The translations under genes and the position numbers were made by a program. The notes beneath the pieces were generated by a model that saw only the letters and a list, made by a program, of their open reading frames with translations, made no database searches and had not been told where the DNA came from. Below are positions 31,511 through 42,322 of a stretch of DNA of 64,000 nt, piece after piece; position 1 is the first letter of the stretch; each line of letters begins with the position of its first letter. Source of the stretch: Azolla caroliniana (Eukaryota > Polypodiophyta). The stretch covers positions 13,578,001 through 13,642,000 of the forward strand of contig JBHGNT010000015.1 in the NCBI GenBank assembly GCA_043228905.1. The letters are read 5' to 3'.

Positions 31511-32763
31511 GTGGAACATCACCTTTCAATGGCACTGAGGGAGACCTGTTGATCAAATAAATGGTTGTATACATTGCCTCAGCCCAACACAATTTCGGCA
31601 ATTTAGCATGAGAGAGCATGCTCCTTACTCTTTCCATGATTGTTCGATTCATCCTCTCTGCAAGCTCATTCAACTCAGGGGTCTTTAGCATTGTGTTCGA
31701 TTTGAATACCTTGGGCCTTGTAGTACTTGGACAACCCTCTATATTTGCCACCATTGTCAGTTTAGACAACGTTCAACTTCCAACCCGACTCTCTTGCAGC
31801 CCTTGCCTGGAACTCCTTTAAAAACGACAGTACTTGGTCCTTCGACTTTAGTACGAAAGCCCACAACTTCCAACTGTAGTCATCAATGAACGTCACGAAG
31901 TATTGTGCACCGCGATGTGATGGAGCATCTACATATCACACATCCATGTGTACCAGTTCCAGTGGCACTTCTCTTCTTCTCAGTCGTCTTGAGTGGAATG
32001 CAACTCTGTTCTACTTTCAAACTAAGCAGTCGACACACTTCTCCAAGTGCACTCCTTTCACTTATGGGAGAAGTTCCTGATCAGCCATGATATGCATTCC
32101 CTTTTCACTCATGTGGCCTAGTCTCTCATGCCATAACTCTCCACTCGAGTTGGCTGCCACATTTGCTTCTGACTTGCACAGTCGGGCATGCATCATATAC
32201 AATGTGCCCTCTTTCTGTGCTCAGGCCACAATGAGGTTTCCTTGGCAGAACTTCCACTAGTCGTTTCGAAAGGTACCACTATAGCCTTCATCATCCAACC
32301 TTCCAGTCAATATCATATTCAATCTGATATCGTGGACATGTCGAACTTCCCTCAGAGTCAGTCGACAACCTCTCGACGTCATCAGGCTTACACTTCCTAT
32401 GCTGAATATCATGCATTCTCCATTATCTCCCATCTTTACATAGCCATGATCCCCATATGTGTAAATCAAGACACCCTCTCGATGGAGTTATATATGGAAA
32501 GATACACCCGAGTCGATTACCCAGGTACACTCTTCACTTGTAAGATTTGTGCTTGTCGGCTCGTAGCTACGGCTGATGTGCCCTTTTCGTCAAGAATCTT
32601 CCTTGATTCGACATTATTACCAACACCTTTGTTCTTCTTGAGGTGTCGGCAGTCCTTCTAGAAGTGTCCAGGCTTTTCATAATAAAAGCATGCCAGTTTG
32701 CCTCTAGACTTGGACCTGGCACTTCTTTGTGGACTCGTTTGCCATTACCTTCCTCTATAGGTA
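31511..32763 (-). pseudogene. Copia M integrase, pre-integrase, protease and knuckle remnants
   Basis: Integrase pieces (31511-31780): LKTPELNELAERMNRTIMERV and HAKLPKLCWAEAMYTTIYLINRSPSVPL. Pre-integrase pieces (32257-32469): LTLREVRHVHDIRLNMILTGRLDDEGY. These align with N at 36547-37407. The knuckle region 32640-32763 is recognisable by alignment to N 37735-37860 but is stopped. No continuous frame survives. Confidence 0.8.
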
Positions 32764-33227
32764 TGTTGAGTCAGATTTGATTGTTGAGAGATCAAGCTCA
32801 ACTTAGTTTAGTTAGTTAGTCAACACATGTAACTTAGTAGTTACCTAGATAGAATCTAGTTAGTGTGTTGACCATAAAGCCTTAAATAGGATTTTGTACT
32901 CGAGTGGGATACATTGTAGATCCACCACTCCATGCTCATTTAATATAAGACTAACACGTTGTACCTATATTCTCCTAGCACATGTGCACCCTTGCACATG
33001 AAACCTATATATACCTCATTGAAGGTATTTTTGTATTTGATGATAGTTGATGATATTTATCTTTTAATATACTTTATCATCCCCCATCTTGTTTTTGTGT
33101 TCATAAGTGTACTTCTCTCTCTCTTCCTCTCACGCACATATCACTTAATCTTCCGCTACGTAATTGCTTAACTAAATCACATAATTAAGTGATAATTATT
33201 CCTTAATTAATTACCTAATCCTTAACA
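32764..33227 (+). repeat. Probable solo copia LTR in M
   Basis: 464 bp, TGTTGAGTCAG to CCTTAACA, absent from the aligned region of N. The plus strand has a TATA-like CTATATATACC (33006-33016) and a CTTCCGCTACGTAATTGC end typical of copia LTRs. No target duplication is visible (AGGTA left, AACTC right), so the limits or the event may have been altered. Confidence 0.6.
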
Positions 33228-33256
33228 AACTCCGACTGGGACAGGACACTCTCATC

Positions 33257-33630
33257 TGTCACATCTAGACTTGAACCTTTGACCTATAACACACTCAATA
33301 CTTAGTATTAGATAAACCTTTTGGAAACCCTTAAGTTACATGTAAATTGTATATGGTTTAATATTGTATAGTTTAGCATATAGTTCAAAATATTCTAGTC
33401 TTTAGTATATTCTAGAAATATTCTATGGTATATTCTAGACGGATATATTCTAGAGATATTTCTTACATATATTCTAGAGATATTCAATCTCCGAACTTGT
33501 ATAAATATGTGTGTTCACCTAGATTACAATCAACGTGAACAACACCAGTTACAGAGTCTTTCAATTAATCAACTCATCCTTTTGATTATCTTCTACTCTC
33601 TTGTGCATGTTTTCTATCCATGAGATTGTC
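33257..33630. repeat. Probable solo LTR or LTR fragment in M
   Basis: A block absent from N. It starts TGTCACATCTAG with an antisense tRNA-like stretch (GGTTCAAGTC on the minus strand at about 33268-33277), like the L LTR. It contains TATA-like TTGTATAAATATG (about 33497-33509) and repeated ATATTCTAGA-type motifs. The right end is uncertain (33608-33632). Confidence 0.45.
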
Positions 33631-33631
33631 C

Positions 33632-34190
33632 TTCCTTCTTGTCTCCTTGTTCAAGATACTTGTCTTTACCGCTTGTAGAGACAAGTTCTCTTCTTGACAC
33701 GAGGTGCTAAGAGTCACCACTAGGTTCTCCCAGCTATCCGACAGGGTACACAGTAGTAGTACTGTCTACATTGCATCCTCCAGGGGAAACTTGGTTGTCG
33801 CAAGTTGGTTCACATACCCATGAATGTGTTACGTGCTCCATTATACTTTCTCAGTCCCTGTATTTCAGCCTCACAATCTTTGTCATCAAACATGTTTTGT
33901 TGAGGGTGTTCTTCCTCTCATATACAGCTAACAACTTTTGCCACATCGTAGGCATTTGTGTCGTTCGCCACATGTTAAAGGACGCTTACATCAACGCACT
34001 ATCTGATGGTGGCCACCGCCTTGCTATTCAGAAGTTTCCATTCATACTCTAACACCCCCGTGGTTATTTCTGCTCTATCGATAGGCTCGTATGGTCTTTG
34101 ACTATGAGAAGGTCTTCCATCTTTAAGTTTATCTTCCATTCCACATAGTTGTGTGAACTATCATCCCTGGGAAGCCACTCACACCTCCAT
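33632..34190 (-). pseudogene. Copia M gag
   Basis: It starts near 34190 (MEGGVSGFP, the same start as N and H). Later parts align with H gag (for example WENLVVTLS and LSLQTVKTSI equivalents at 33640-33760). Stops and shifts throughout. Confidence 0.7.
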
Positions 34191-34479
34191 CCATGCTTGC
34201 ACCTCAAGCTCTGATACTAGTTTGTTGAGATGGAATCGTAAATCCCTCTTTGGAAGATACACAAAAATACATCGCTCGGAACAGAGAACAACAAATAGAC
34301 AAAATATACAATGCACATTGTTTTACGTGGATACCCTAAACAGATCTTCCACTATACACAGAGAATACAAAGAACGGTTACAACTCTTCTCTGATACTCA
34401 GAGGATAACCCCTTAGGGTTCTTGGCAGTCTTGCTAAACTTTGTCGCCTCTCTCTCTCTCTCTCTCTCTCTACAAGTTA

Positions 34480-35285
34480 AGAAACCAACGCCCTACACCC
34501 TCCTCCTCCTTGAGACGGGATCACTTCCCATTGAGATCATGGCCATGGAAAGGGTTGTTGAATACATGCTTAAGGTTCAAAAAAGTCAGGGACTTCCTAG
34601 AATTGCATGGGAAGCAAGCAAAAAGATCCAAAAGACACATAAAAGCAAAACTTTGTGTTCCAGTTGGATGCAAGATATAGAAAAATGGTTTGGTAGATGG
34701 GATGTGAGACACTTGCTTCATGATGCATCACTAGATTCCTCTATAAATGAGGCCTTTTTGCAATGCCAATGTATCAGGACATGGAACAAATGTGGAGGCT
34801 CACACTTCACACATTATACTACACATGTTGCACCTAACTACAAAACCATATTCTTTGTGGAAAAGGGAAACCATACACATCGATACATTTAGAGCCCATA
34901 CCGTTATCTGCCATTCGAACCATTGCTTCAATGTGACTTAGCTCACATGCATTGCGATGTAAGACAGGGCATTGGGGAACAAGTGATGAGAGTGGTTGGC
35001 TATGCACACTTTTCCGTAAACAATTTCTCGAGTCTGAGTATCACACTTTGATACAATGCTCTGCCTTTCATCATATTTGACCATGTTTTCCACTTCTCTT
35101 TGACCGAGCCCAATCCTTGCATGAATTCCTCTGACAACCACAATGTGCACTCTCGATTGCAACATTCATTGGTAAAGTTCTTGAACATTGAGAATCACTA
35201 CTCACTTTCACACGTATCACGTGCAATGTAATATTTTTGGTCTCATAGGTCATATTTGACCTCCAAAGACAATAATATAATCTAT
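34480..35285 (+). pseudogene. LINE ORF2 C-terminal fragment of a second LINE family
   Basis: The open frame 34539-34892 (preceded in frame by ETGSLPIEIMAMERVVEYML) and its shifted continuation form the end of a LINE ORF2. The run KIQKTHKSKTLCSSWMQDIE is followed by LSSHALRCKTGHWG and then a degenerate knuckle LCTLFRKQFLESEYHTLIQC, with FATFIGKVLEH-like wording to about 35200. The C-x2-C...E-x-H-x4-C layout is the usual post-RT knuckle. Stops lie at 34893, about 34938 and later. The 3' end shares 26 bp with 58661-58686, reversed. Confidence 0.6.
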
Positions 35286-35289
35286 CTAG

Positions 35290-38200
35290 GTAAACGACCT
35301 GCCTAGAGCTTTCTTCAAGCTTCTGATCTTCTTTGTGTCTTGACCGACTATCAACATGTCATCAACATATAACAAGAGAATCGAGAATTCTCCTTCTTCG
35401 TACCTTTTGACGAACACACAGTGATCGGCTTGTGTTTTCTGGAACCGGTGTTCCATCATGAAGGACTCGAACTTCTTGTACCATTGGTGTGGAGCTTGTT
35501 TCAGACCATACAAGCTTTTCTTCAGTCGACACACCAGGTTCTCTTTCCCTTTCTCCTCAAAGCCTTCGGGTTGCTGCATGTAGATTTCTTCTTCTACCTC
35601 CCCGTGCAGGAATGTGGTTTTGACATCCAACTGTTCGATCTCATACTGGTCGCTATACTCAGAACAGTTCGAATGGATGTCATCTTCACGACTAGTGCGA
35701 ATAATTCGTCGAAGTCGACGCCCTTTTTCTGTTGAAAACCCTTCATCACTATGCGGGCTTTATACTTGGGCTCACTATCGGCTTCTCCAGTCTTCACCTG
35801 GTAGACCCACTTATTCCTGAGTGCTCTCTTAACTTTCGGTAGCTCTACCAGGTCGTAGGTGTAATTATCGTGCAGGGATTCCATCTCATCTTGCATTGCG
35901 CTCAGCCATTTCTCTCTATGCTCGTCAGCAATGGCTTCTTCATAGCACTCTGGTTCAACTTCATCAATCAAGAGGATGTATTGACTAGCATATGTTGTCA
36001 GTGCTTTCCTTTCTCTAAGTGGGTATCTCCTTCCACTCATTGTTGGCTCTCTTTTGGATGTCTCTGCTAACTCTTGTCTCCGCTCGGGTTCCTGCACATC
36101 AATCGGCATCTCCAAGTTGGACGACTCCAACTCATACTCTTCAATTGACCTTAGCAGCTCTGCCGACTCTGACTCATAGTCGGTCGGTCTCTGTGAGTCA
36201 ACCGACTCGGATTCAGCTTTGCCGACTGGCCGTCTCCGAACAACCGACGTTGTCGATTCACTTGACCTTAGATCGACGATAGTCGGACTTGTCTAGGGAG
36301 TCGTATCCGACTTCTGTTGCTTCTATTCTTCAATCATCTTATCTTTAAGAAAGACTATGTCCCGACTTCTCACTACCTTCCTGTCGACTAGGTTCCATAG
36401 CCTATAGCCGAACTCATCTTCCGAGTATCCCATGAATATGCATGCTTTTGACTTACTGTCGAGCTTTGACCTTTGATCCTTCGGCACATGCATATACCCC
36501 AAACATCCGAACACCCTCGGGTGTTGGTATGAGACATCCTTCCCTGTCACACTGTCTGTGGGTCATCACCCTTTAATGGTACTGAGGGAGACCTGTTGAT
36601 CAGATAAATAGTTGTGTACATCGCCTCACCCCAATAGGATTTTGGTAGTTTTGCATGAGAGAGCATGCTCCTTACCCTCTCCATGATTGTTCGATTCATC
36701 CTCTCTACAATCCCGTTCCACTCTGGGGTCTTTGGCACTGTGTATTCGATCCGAATACCTTGGCACTTGCAGTATTCCTCGAATTGCCCTCTATACTCGC
36801 CATCGTTGTTGGTTTGAACAACCTTCAACTTCTGACCCGACTCTCGTTTAGTTCTAGCCTGGAACTCCTTGAAAGCCAACAGTACTTGATCCTTCGACTT
36901 TAGTACAAAGGCCCATGTCTTCTGACTATAGTCGTCGATGAACGTCACAAAGTATTGTCCACCTCGATGCGATGGAGCATCTACATAACACACATCCGTG
37001 TGTACTAGTTCTAGTGTAGCTTCTCTTCTTCTTGGTGGTCTTGAGTGGAATGATGATCTGTTCTGCTTTCCGACTAAGCAGTCGACGCACTTCTCCAGGT
37101 GCACTCCCTTGACTTCTGGTAGAAGCTTTTGGTCGGCTAGCAGGTGCATTCCTTTCTCACTCATGTGGCCTAGCGTCTTATGCCATATCTCTCCTGTCGA
37201 GTCGGCTGCCACATTTACTTCCGATTTGCACAGTCGGGCATGCATCATATATAATGTGCCTTCTTTCTGTACTCGGGCCACTATAAGATTTCCTCGGCAG
37301 AACTTGCACGTGCCATTTCGAAAACTACCATTATAGCCTTCGTCATCTAACCTTCCAGTCGATATCAGATTCAATCTGATATCAGGGACGTGTCGAACAT
37401 CCTTCAAAGTCAGTCAACACCCTATCGACGTCGTCAAGCAGACACTTCAGACTCCGGTTATCTTGCACTCTCCAATATCACCCATTTTCACATAACCGTG
37501 ATCTCTATCTATGTAAGTCGAAAAATAATCTCTCGACGGAGTTACGTGAAACGATGCCTCAAAATCGATCACCCAAGTGCATTCTTCACTTGCAAGATTT
37601 GCACTTGTCTATTCACAAATGAACAACAGTTCTTCATTGCTCGTAGCAATGGCAGAAGTGTTCTTCTCATCAGGAATCTTCCTGGGTTCGACATTGTTTC
37701 CGACACCCTTGTCTTTTCTCATGTGTCGGCAGTCCTTCTAGAAGTCTCCAGGTTTACCACAATAAAAGCACACTAGCTTACCTGTGGACTTCGATCTAGC
37801 TTGGGACTTTTCTCTCCTTGGTGGACTTCTTTGCCGATTCCTTCCTCTGTCCGAATGTTGTGTTACATTCGACTCCGACTGGGACAACATTCGACTCCCT
37901 TGTCCTTCCTCCTCCTTGCCTCCTTGCCTCCTTGCCTCCTCATTTAGGATGCTTGTCTTTACAGTTTGTAAAGACAAGTTCTCTTCTTGACAAGAGATGC
38001 TAAGAGTAACCACCAGGTTCTCCCAGCTATCCGGCAGTGTGCACATCAGCAGAATGGCCTGCATCGCATCATCTAGGGGAAACTTGGTTGCAGCAAGTTA
38101 ATTCACATACCCCATGAATGTGTTGATGTGTTCGACGATGCTCTCGTCATCCCTCTATTTCAGCCATACGATCTTTCTCATCAGTGAGGTTTTATTGAGC

Positions 38201-38519
38201 GCGTTCTTCCTCTCATATAGACCTAACAACTTCTGCCACATCTCGTGTGCATTTGTGTCATTTGCCACATGTTGCAAGACACTTACATTGACGCATTGTC
38301 AAATGGTGGCCATCGCCTTTCTATTAAGAAATTTCCAATCCGACTCCAATAACCCTAGGTATATCTGCTCTATCGACTGGCTCGTACAGGTCTTTGACTA
38401 TGAGAAGGTCCTCCATCTTTATCTTCCATTTTGCATTGTTCTATGAGTTTAGAACTATCATGCTTGGGAAGCCACTCACACCTCCTTCCATGCTTGCACC
38501 TCAAGCTCTGATACCAGAT
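35290..38519 (-). pseudogene. Copia N gag-pol, truncated in RT
   Basis: On the minus strand: gag from about 38490 (MEGGVSGFPSM) with WENLVVTLSISCQEENLSLQ and knuckle CFYCGKPGDF (37738-38064). Protease loop with DSG degraded to DFE (about 37570-37600). Pre-integrase and integrase (36547-37407: TLGHMSEKGMH, VHTDVCYVDAPS, FVTFIDDYSQKTW, EWNGIVERMNRT). LGYMHVPKDQRSKLD at 36323-36550. RT (35286-36130: [44 protein letters not shown]). It ends near 35310, so thumb, RNase H and 3' LTR are gone. Confidence 0.88.
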
Positions 38520-38773
38520 TGTTGAGAATCGATTCGTAAAACCACAAGATCAAACGATGCTGAAAATACACAACACAGGCACACGACGACACAGTACACA
38601 GAGATTTACGTGGAAACCCTAAAAAATGGGAGAAAACCACGGGAGAGTAGAAACTTCACTATATAGTGGATGTACAAGGCAGAGTGAATCAAACAGTCGG
38701 TTCCTTCGACTCTTCGACTATTGGCTACTTCCAAACTGTCGGTTCCTCCCACTACAGGGACATATCCCCAACA
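38520..38773 (-). repeat. 5' LTR of copia N
   Basis: 254 bp, TGTTGAGAATCG to CCCCAACA on the plus strand. The PBS TGGTATCAGAGC (minus strand) is at its left. The right flank is gypsy F integrase at GKIVVDHGELD. It shares the GTGGAAACCCTAAA block with the LTRs of M and H. Confidence 0.85.
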
Positions 38774-39128
38774 AAATTGTGGTTGATCATGGGGAGCTAG
38801 ACGCGCAGGAAGCGGAGGAGTTGTTCGACCGGCTAGGGGTCAAGCTCTCCCTCACCACGGCATACAATTTGTAAGTGAATGGGAAGGTCGAGAGAGGGCA
38901 CGGGCCGATTGTGAAAGCACTAGTGCGATCATGCAACATACGGGCTGAGAACTGGTCGAGGTTTCTTCCTTACCCAAGGTTTCTTCCTTACCCTTTGTGG
39001 GTTGACCGAACCACGCACAGTTTGGTGACCGGGTACATGCCGACCAAACTCATGTCTAGGCAGAAGCCGATCATGCTAGTGAAGCAAACAATCTCTTCAT
39101 GGATGGGGTCGACTAGACGGAGGAAATG
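38774..39128 (+). pseudogene. Gypsy F integrase, first segment
   Basis: KIVVDHGELDAQEAEELFD, then LTTAYNL, a TAA, and VNGKVERGHGPIVKALVRS and LWVDRTTHSLVTGYMPTKLM. This is the same domain as D (5889-6190) and E (11100-11460). A 17-bp direct duplication (GGTTTCTTCCTTACCCA) breaks it at about 38960-38990. Copia G interrupts it at AAATG (39124-39128). The other parts are at 48064 and 52097. Confidence 0.85.
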
Positions 39129-39799
39129 TGTTAGGAAACAGATCCCTCTGGATGGGATAGGAGTACCCGGCAATGGAAGACCCGGTGAGAACTGGATGAC
39201 GAGTGCCCGACAAGAGCCGGATGGTGAAGACCCGGTGAGAACCGGATGACGAGTGCCCGGCAAGAGCCGGATGGTGAAGGCCCGGTGAGAACCGGATGAC
39301 GAGTGCCCGGCAAGAGCCGGATGATGCAGGCCCGGTGAGGAGGGCTCACCGGATGAAGGGACATATTCGTAAATATGTTTCTGAGAGTCCATTGGGGCTA
39401 TATTTGTAGATAGCCGAAAAGTCATATTAGTATAAATATGACTTAGGGCAAATTTAGTGAGTAGTTGTCATTCTTGTTGGTGCAAGATTTGAGTGCAACC
39501 GTGTACAGAGAGAGAGAGTGAGAGACGAAGAGGACATTGTCTCTGTTGTAACCGCCACCTGTGGCGAAGACAGTGAACAAGAGGTCGTTGCCTCTATGTT
39601 CATCTATTGTATATTGTAACATAGTGATAGTTTGCAGTCTGTGGACTACCGTGGTTTTTCCCGTGTTTTTGTTTTCCACGTAAACATCCTGTGTACTCTT
39701 CTCTTTATTGTGTCGTGCGTACATTACCCGTTTTTCTGTGTTTGATCCTAGACTCGGTTGTGGCCGAGCGTTGTTTTTCGGGAGCGTGTAGTCCTTTCA
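39129..39799 (+). repeat. 5' LTR of copia G with a 50-bp minisatellite
   Basis: 671 bp, TGTTAGGAAACAG to CCTTTCA. Three 50-bp units (39178-39227, 39228-39277, 39278-39327) and a partial fourth, each with GCCCG(G/A)CAAGAGCCGG. A short AG tract lies near 39508-39520. Confidence 0.92.
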
Positions 39800-39829
39800 A
39801 AGTGGTATGAGAGCGAAACGACACAGAAA

Positions 39830-40576
39830 ATGGATGATTTGTTGGGAGGCATGTTCAAGCTCACCGGCTCCAACTATTCAGTGTGGAAGTCGAAGATGAG
39901 GGACATGATCATGGTTAAAGATCTTTGGTTGCCGGTTCAGTTCAGGGACAAGAGACCGGACAAAATCGATGCCACGATATGGGAGGTGATGCACAAGAAG
40001 ACAACGACGTTCATATGGTGCTTCATCGACATGAGTCTATACAACAACTTCAATGAAGAGAGCAAGGCTCATGAGGTCTAGGAGAAGATCGGCATTATGT
40101 TTCAGAACAAAAATGTTGTTAATCAGGTTTCGGTATTTCGGAAGCTAGTAAGACTCTGGTACCAAGATGGCTCCAGCAAGGCGGAGCACATGAATGCCTT
40201 CCAGGGGCTGATCCACCATGCAACATCATTGGAAGTACCTCTCGCTAATGAGGTACTAGCACTACTCCTGCTCGGTTCCCTCCCAAATAGCTAGGAGACG
40301 TTGGTTGTCACTTTGGGCAACGCCGGGCCGGAAGGGAAACGGTTATCCCTAGCAAGAGTGAAGTCAAGCTTGCTAGATGAGGAGGCGTGTCGGAAAGATA
40401 AGGATATGAGCTCTGACTCCAAAGCGCTCCTTACCGAATCGGAACGCAAAAGACAAAGGAACTGTAGTCCCCAGAACCGGGAAAAGTCGGGGACACGGTC
40501 AAAGTCAAGGGGAAGGCCTACTTGCTCATATTGCGGCAAGCCGGGACACTTCCAGAAGAACTGTCGGCACTTCTGA
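39830..40576 (+). pseudogene. Copia G gag
   Basis: It starts MDDLLGGMFKLTGSNYSVWK at 39830, 15 bases after the PBS region. TAG at 40079-40081 (after AHEV) and 40292-40294 (after LPNS). Knuckle CSYCGKPGHFQKNC near 40525-40566 is intact, followed by a TGA at 40574-40576. The linker contains SPQNREKSGTRSKSRGRP. Confidence 0.9.
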
Positions 40577-40663
40577 AAAGACAAGAAAACCGACGGTACC
40601 GATTCGAAGCGGACACCGGACCGGAACAGTAAAGACCGGAGGGGAATGGACTAGAAGAGAGCA

Positions 40664-41624
40664 ATGGCAATCGCAGCATGTGAAGAAGAGTTGATGCTCA
40701 TCACCGAGGAGAGTGAGCTAAACCTTGCCGACAACGAGATGACCTGGGTGGTCAACTCCGGAGCGTCGTTCCACCTTACCCCGAACCGGAAATGCTTCTC
40801 ATCCTACTCGGTCGGTGATCACAGTTGTGTCCGTATGGGGAATGAAGGTACCTGCCGAATTGTCGGCATGGGAGACGTGTGGTTGACAACCCCAACCGGA
40901 TGCAAGCTGCTGCTGAAGGATGTCCGACACGTTCTGGAGGTTCGATTGAACCTAATATCAGCCGGTCGGCTAGATGATGAAGGCTTCATGGGTAGCATCC
41001 GGAACGGTGTCATGAACTTCAGCAAAGGGCGCCTGATTGTGGCTCGGGCCCGGAAGGTCAACACGATGTACCTGATGAATGCCCGGTTATACTCGGAAGA
41101 AATGAACGTGGCATCCGACACTGCCGGTGAGTTGTGGCACAAGAGGTTGTGTCACATGAGCGAGAAGGGGATGAAGAGGCTTACAGACGACAACCTCATT
41201 CCAGTGAAGAACGTGCACTTGGAGAAGTGTACTGATTTTCTGGCTGGTAAACAAAACCGAACCTCCTTCCGATCGAGGCCACTGATGAGACGTAATGCAC
41301 TACTGGAGTTGGTGCATACTGATGTGTGTCAAGTGGACACGAAGTCACATGCAGGATCGCAGTACTTCGTGACGTTCATAGATGACCACAGCCGGAAGCT
41401 GTGGGCCACACCGTTGAAGACGAAGGATCAGGTGCTATCCGTCTTCAAAGAGCTCCACACGAGAGTGGAAAGAGAAACCGGCCGGAAGCTGAAGGTGGTT
41501 CGAGCAGATAACGAAGGTGAATACCGGGGGCAATTCGAGGAGTACTGTCGCTCGAAGGGAATCCGGCTCGAATTTACCATGCCGAAGACGCCGGAACTAA
41601 ACGGGCTGGCTGAGAGATTGAACC
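40664..41624 (+). pseudogene. Copia G protease and integrase, part 1
   Basis: The protease loop is MTWVVNSGASFHLTP: the catalytic Asp is Asn. GAG-pre-integrase has LWHKRLCHMSEKGMKRL and CTDFLAGKQNRTSF (one finger Cys is Phe). The core has HTDVCQVDTKS, FVTFIDDHSRKLWA and VRADNEGEYRGQF. The frame reaches LNGLAERLN, where H is inserted at GAACC; it resumes with RTIMERVRSML at 47058. Confidence 0.92.
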
Positions 41625-42312
41625 TGTTGAAAAAAACAGTGCTCGGCCACAACCGAGGAATAGGATCAACTCACAGAAAACAGGAAATACAAAAAATGCA
41701 CGAGGACAATAGAGAGAAAAGGTACACTGGATATTTTACGTGGAAAACCCTAAATGGGAAAAACCACGGGAGTCCTCAAACTCCAACTATCACTATGAAC
41801 AGGGATGTACACTGGTGAAGCTGCAAGGCAACAACCTTGAGCTCACTGTCTTCGCCACAGGCGGCGGTAATACACAGAGGCAACGACCTCTTCGTCTCTC
41901 TCTCTCTCTCTCTCTCTCTGGGCTGCTCTCACTTCGCATAAAAATGAGCAACAACCTAAAACTGATTGCCCTAAGTCATATTTATACACATATGACTTTC
42001 GGGCTATTTACAAATATAGCCTCAAGGGCTCTTGGCAAAACATATTCACAAATATGTCCCCGCATCCGGATCTCTCTCCGGGTACATTCGTCATCCGGCT
42101 CCGTAACCGGGGTCTTTAGCATCCGGCTCCGTAACCGGGGTCTTCAGCATCCGGCTCCGTAACCGGGGTCTTCAGCATCCGGCTCCGTAACCGGGGTCTT
42201 CAGCATCCGGCTCCGTAACCGGGTACTCTTCATCCTACGGTTCCGTAACAGCCTCCGGGCTTGCCGTCATTCATCTCCGGACATCCCATCCGGAGGGACC
42301 GAAATCCCAACA
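41625..42312 (-). repeat. 3' LTR of copia H
   Basis: TGTTGAAAAAAACAG to ATCCCAACA on the plus strand. It contains (TC)12 near 41895-41919 and four full 28-bp units (CATCCGGCTCCGTAACCGGG...) plus a partial one at about 42092-42230. The purine tract AAGTGAAGGGGGAGTT (minus strand) adjoins at 42313-42328 and overlaps the pol stop. Confidence 0.96.
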
Positions 42313-42322
42313 AACTCCCCCT

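Larger units (their letters stand above)
31511..34480 (-). mobile_element. Copia element M, 5' part only, with later inserts
   Basis: A minus-strand copia related to N: 5' LTR from 34223 to roughly 34480 (right limit unclear), PBS TAGTATCAGAGC (one mismatch to the tRNA-iMet site), gag from 34190, then knuckle, protease, pre-integrase and integrase. It is cut at 31511 by the L insertion in the motif SPSVPLKGD. The gag is interrupted by two LTR-like inserts (32764-33227 and about 33257-33630). Many stops occur throughout. Confidence 0.8.

Noticed and set aside
39178-39341. CRISPR-like array
   Set aside because: Units are contiguous 50-bp minisatellite copies without variable spacers, in a plant LTR.
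39131-39425. Repetitive Pro/Gly/Ser frame on the minus strand
   Set aside because: Produced by the 50-bp minisatellite in the copia G LTR; each unit shifts frame.
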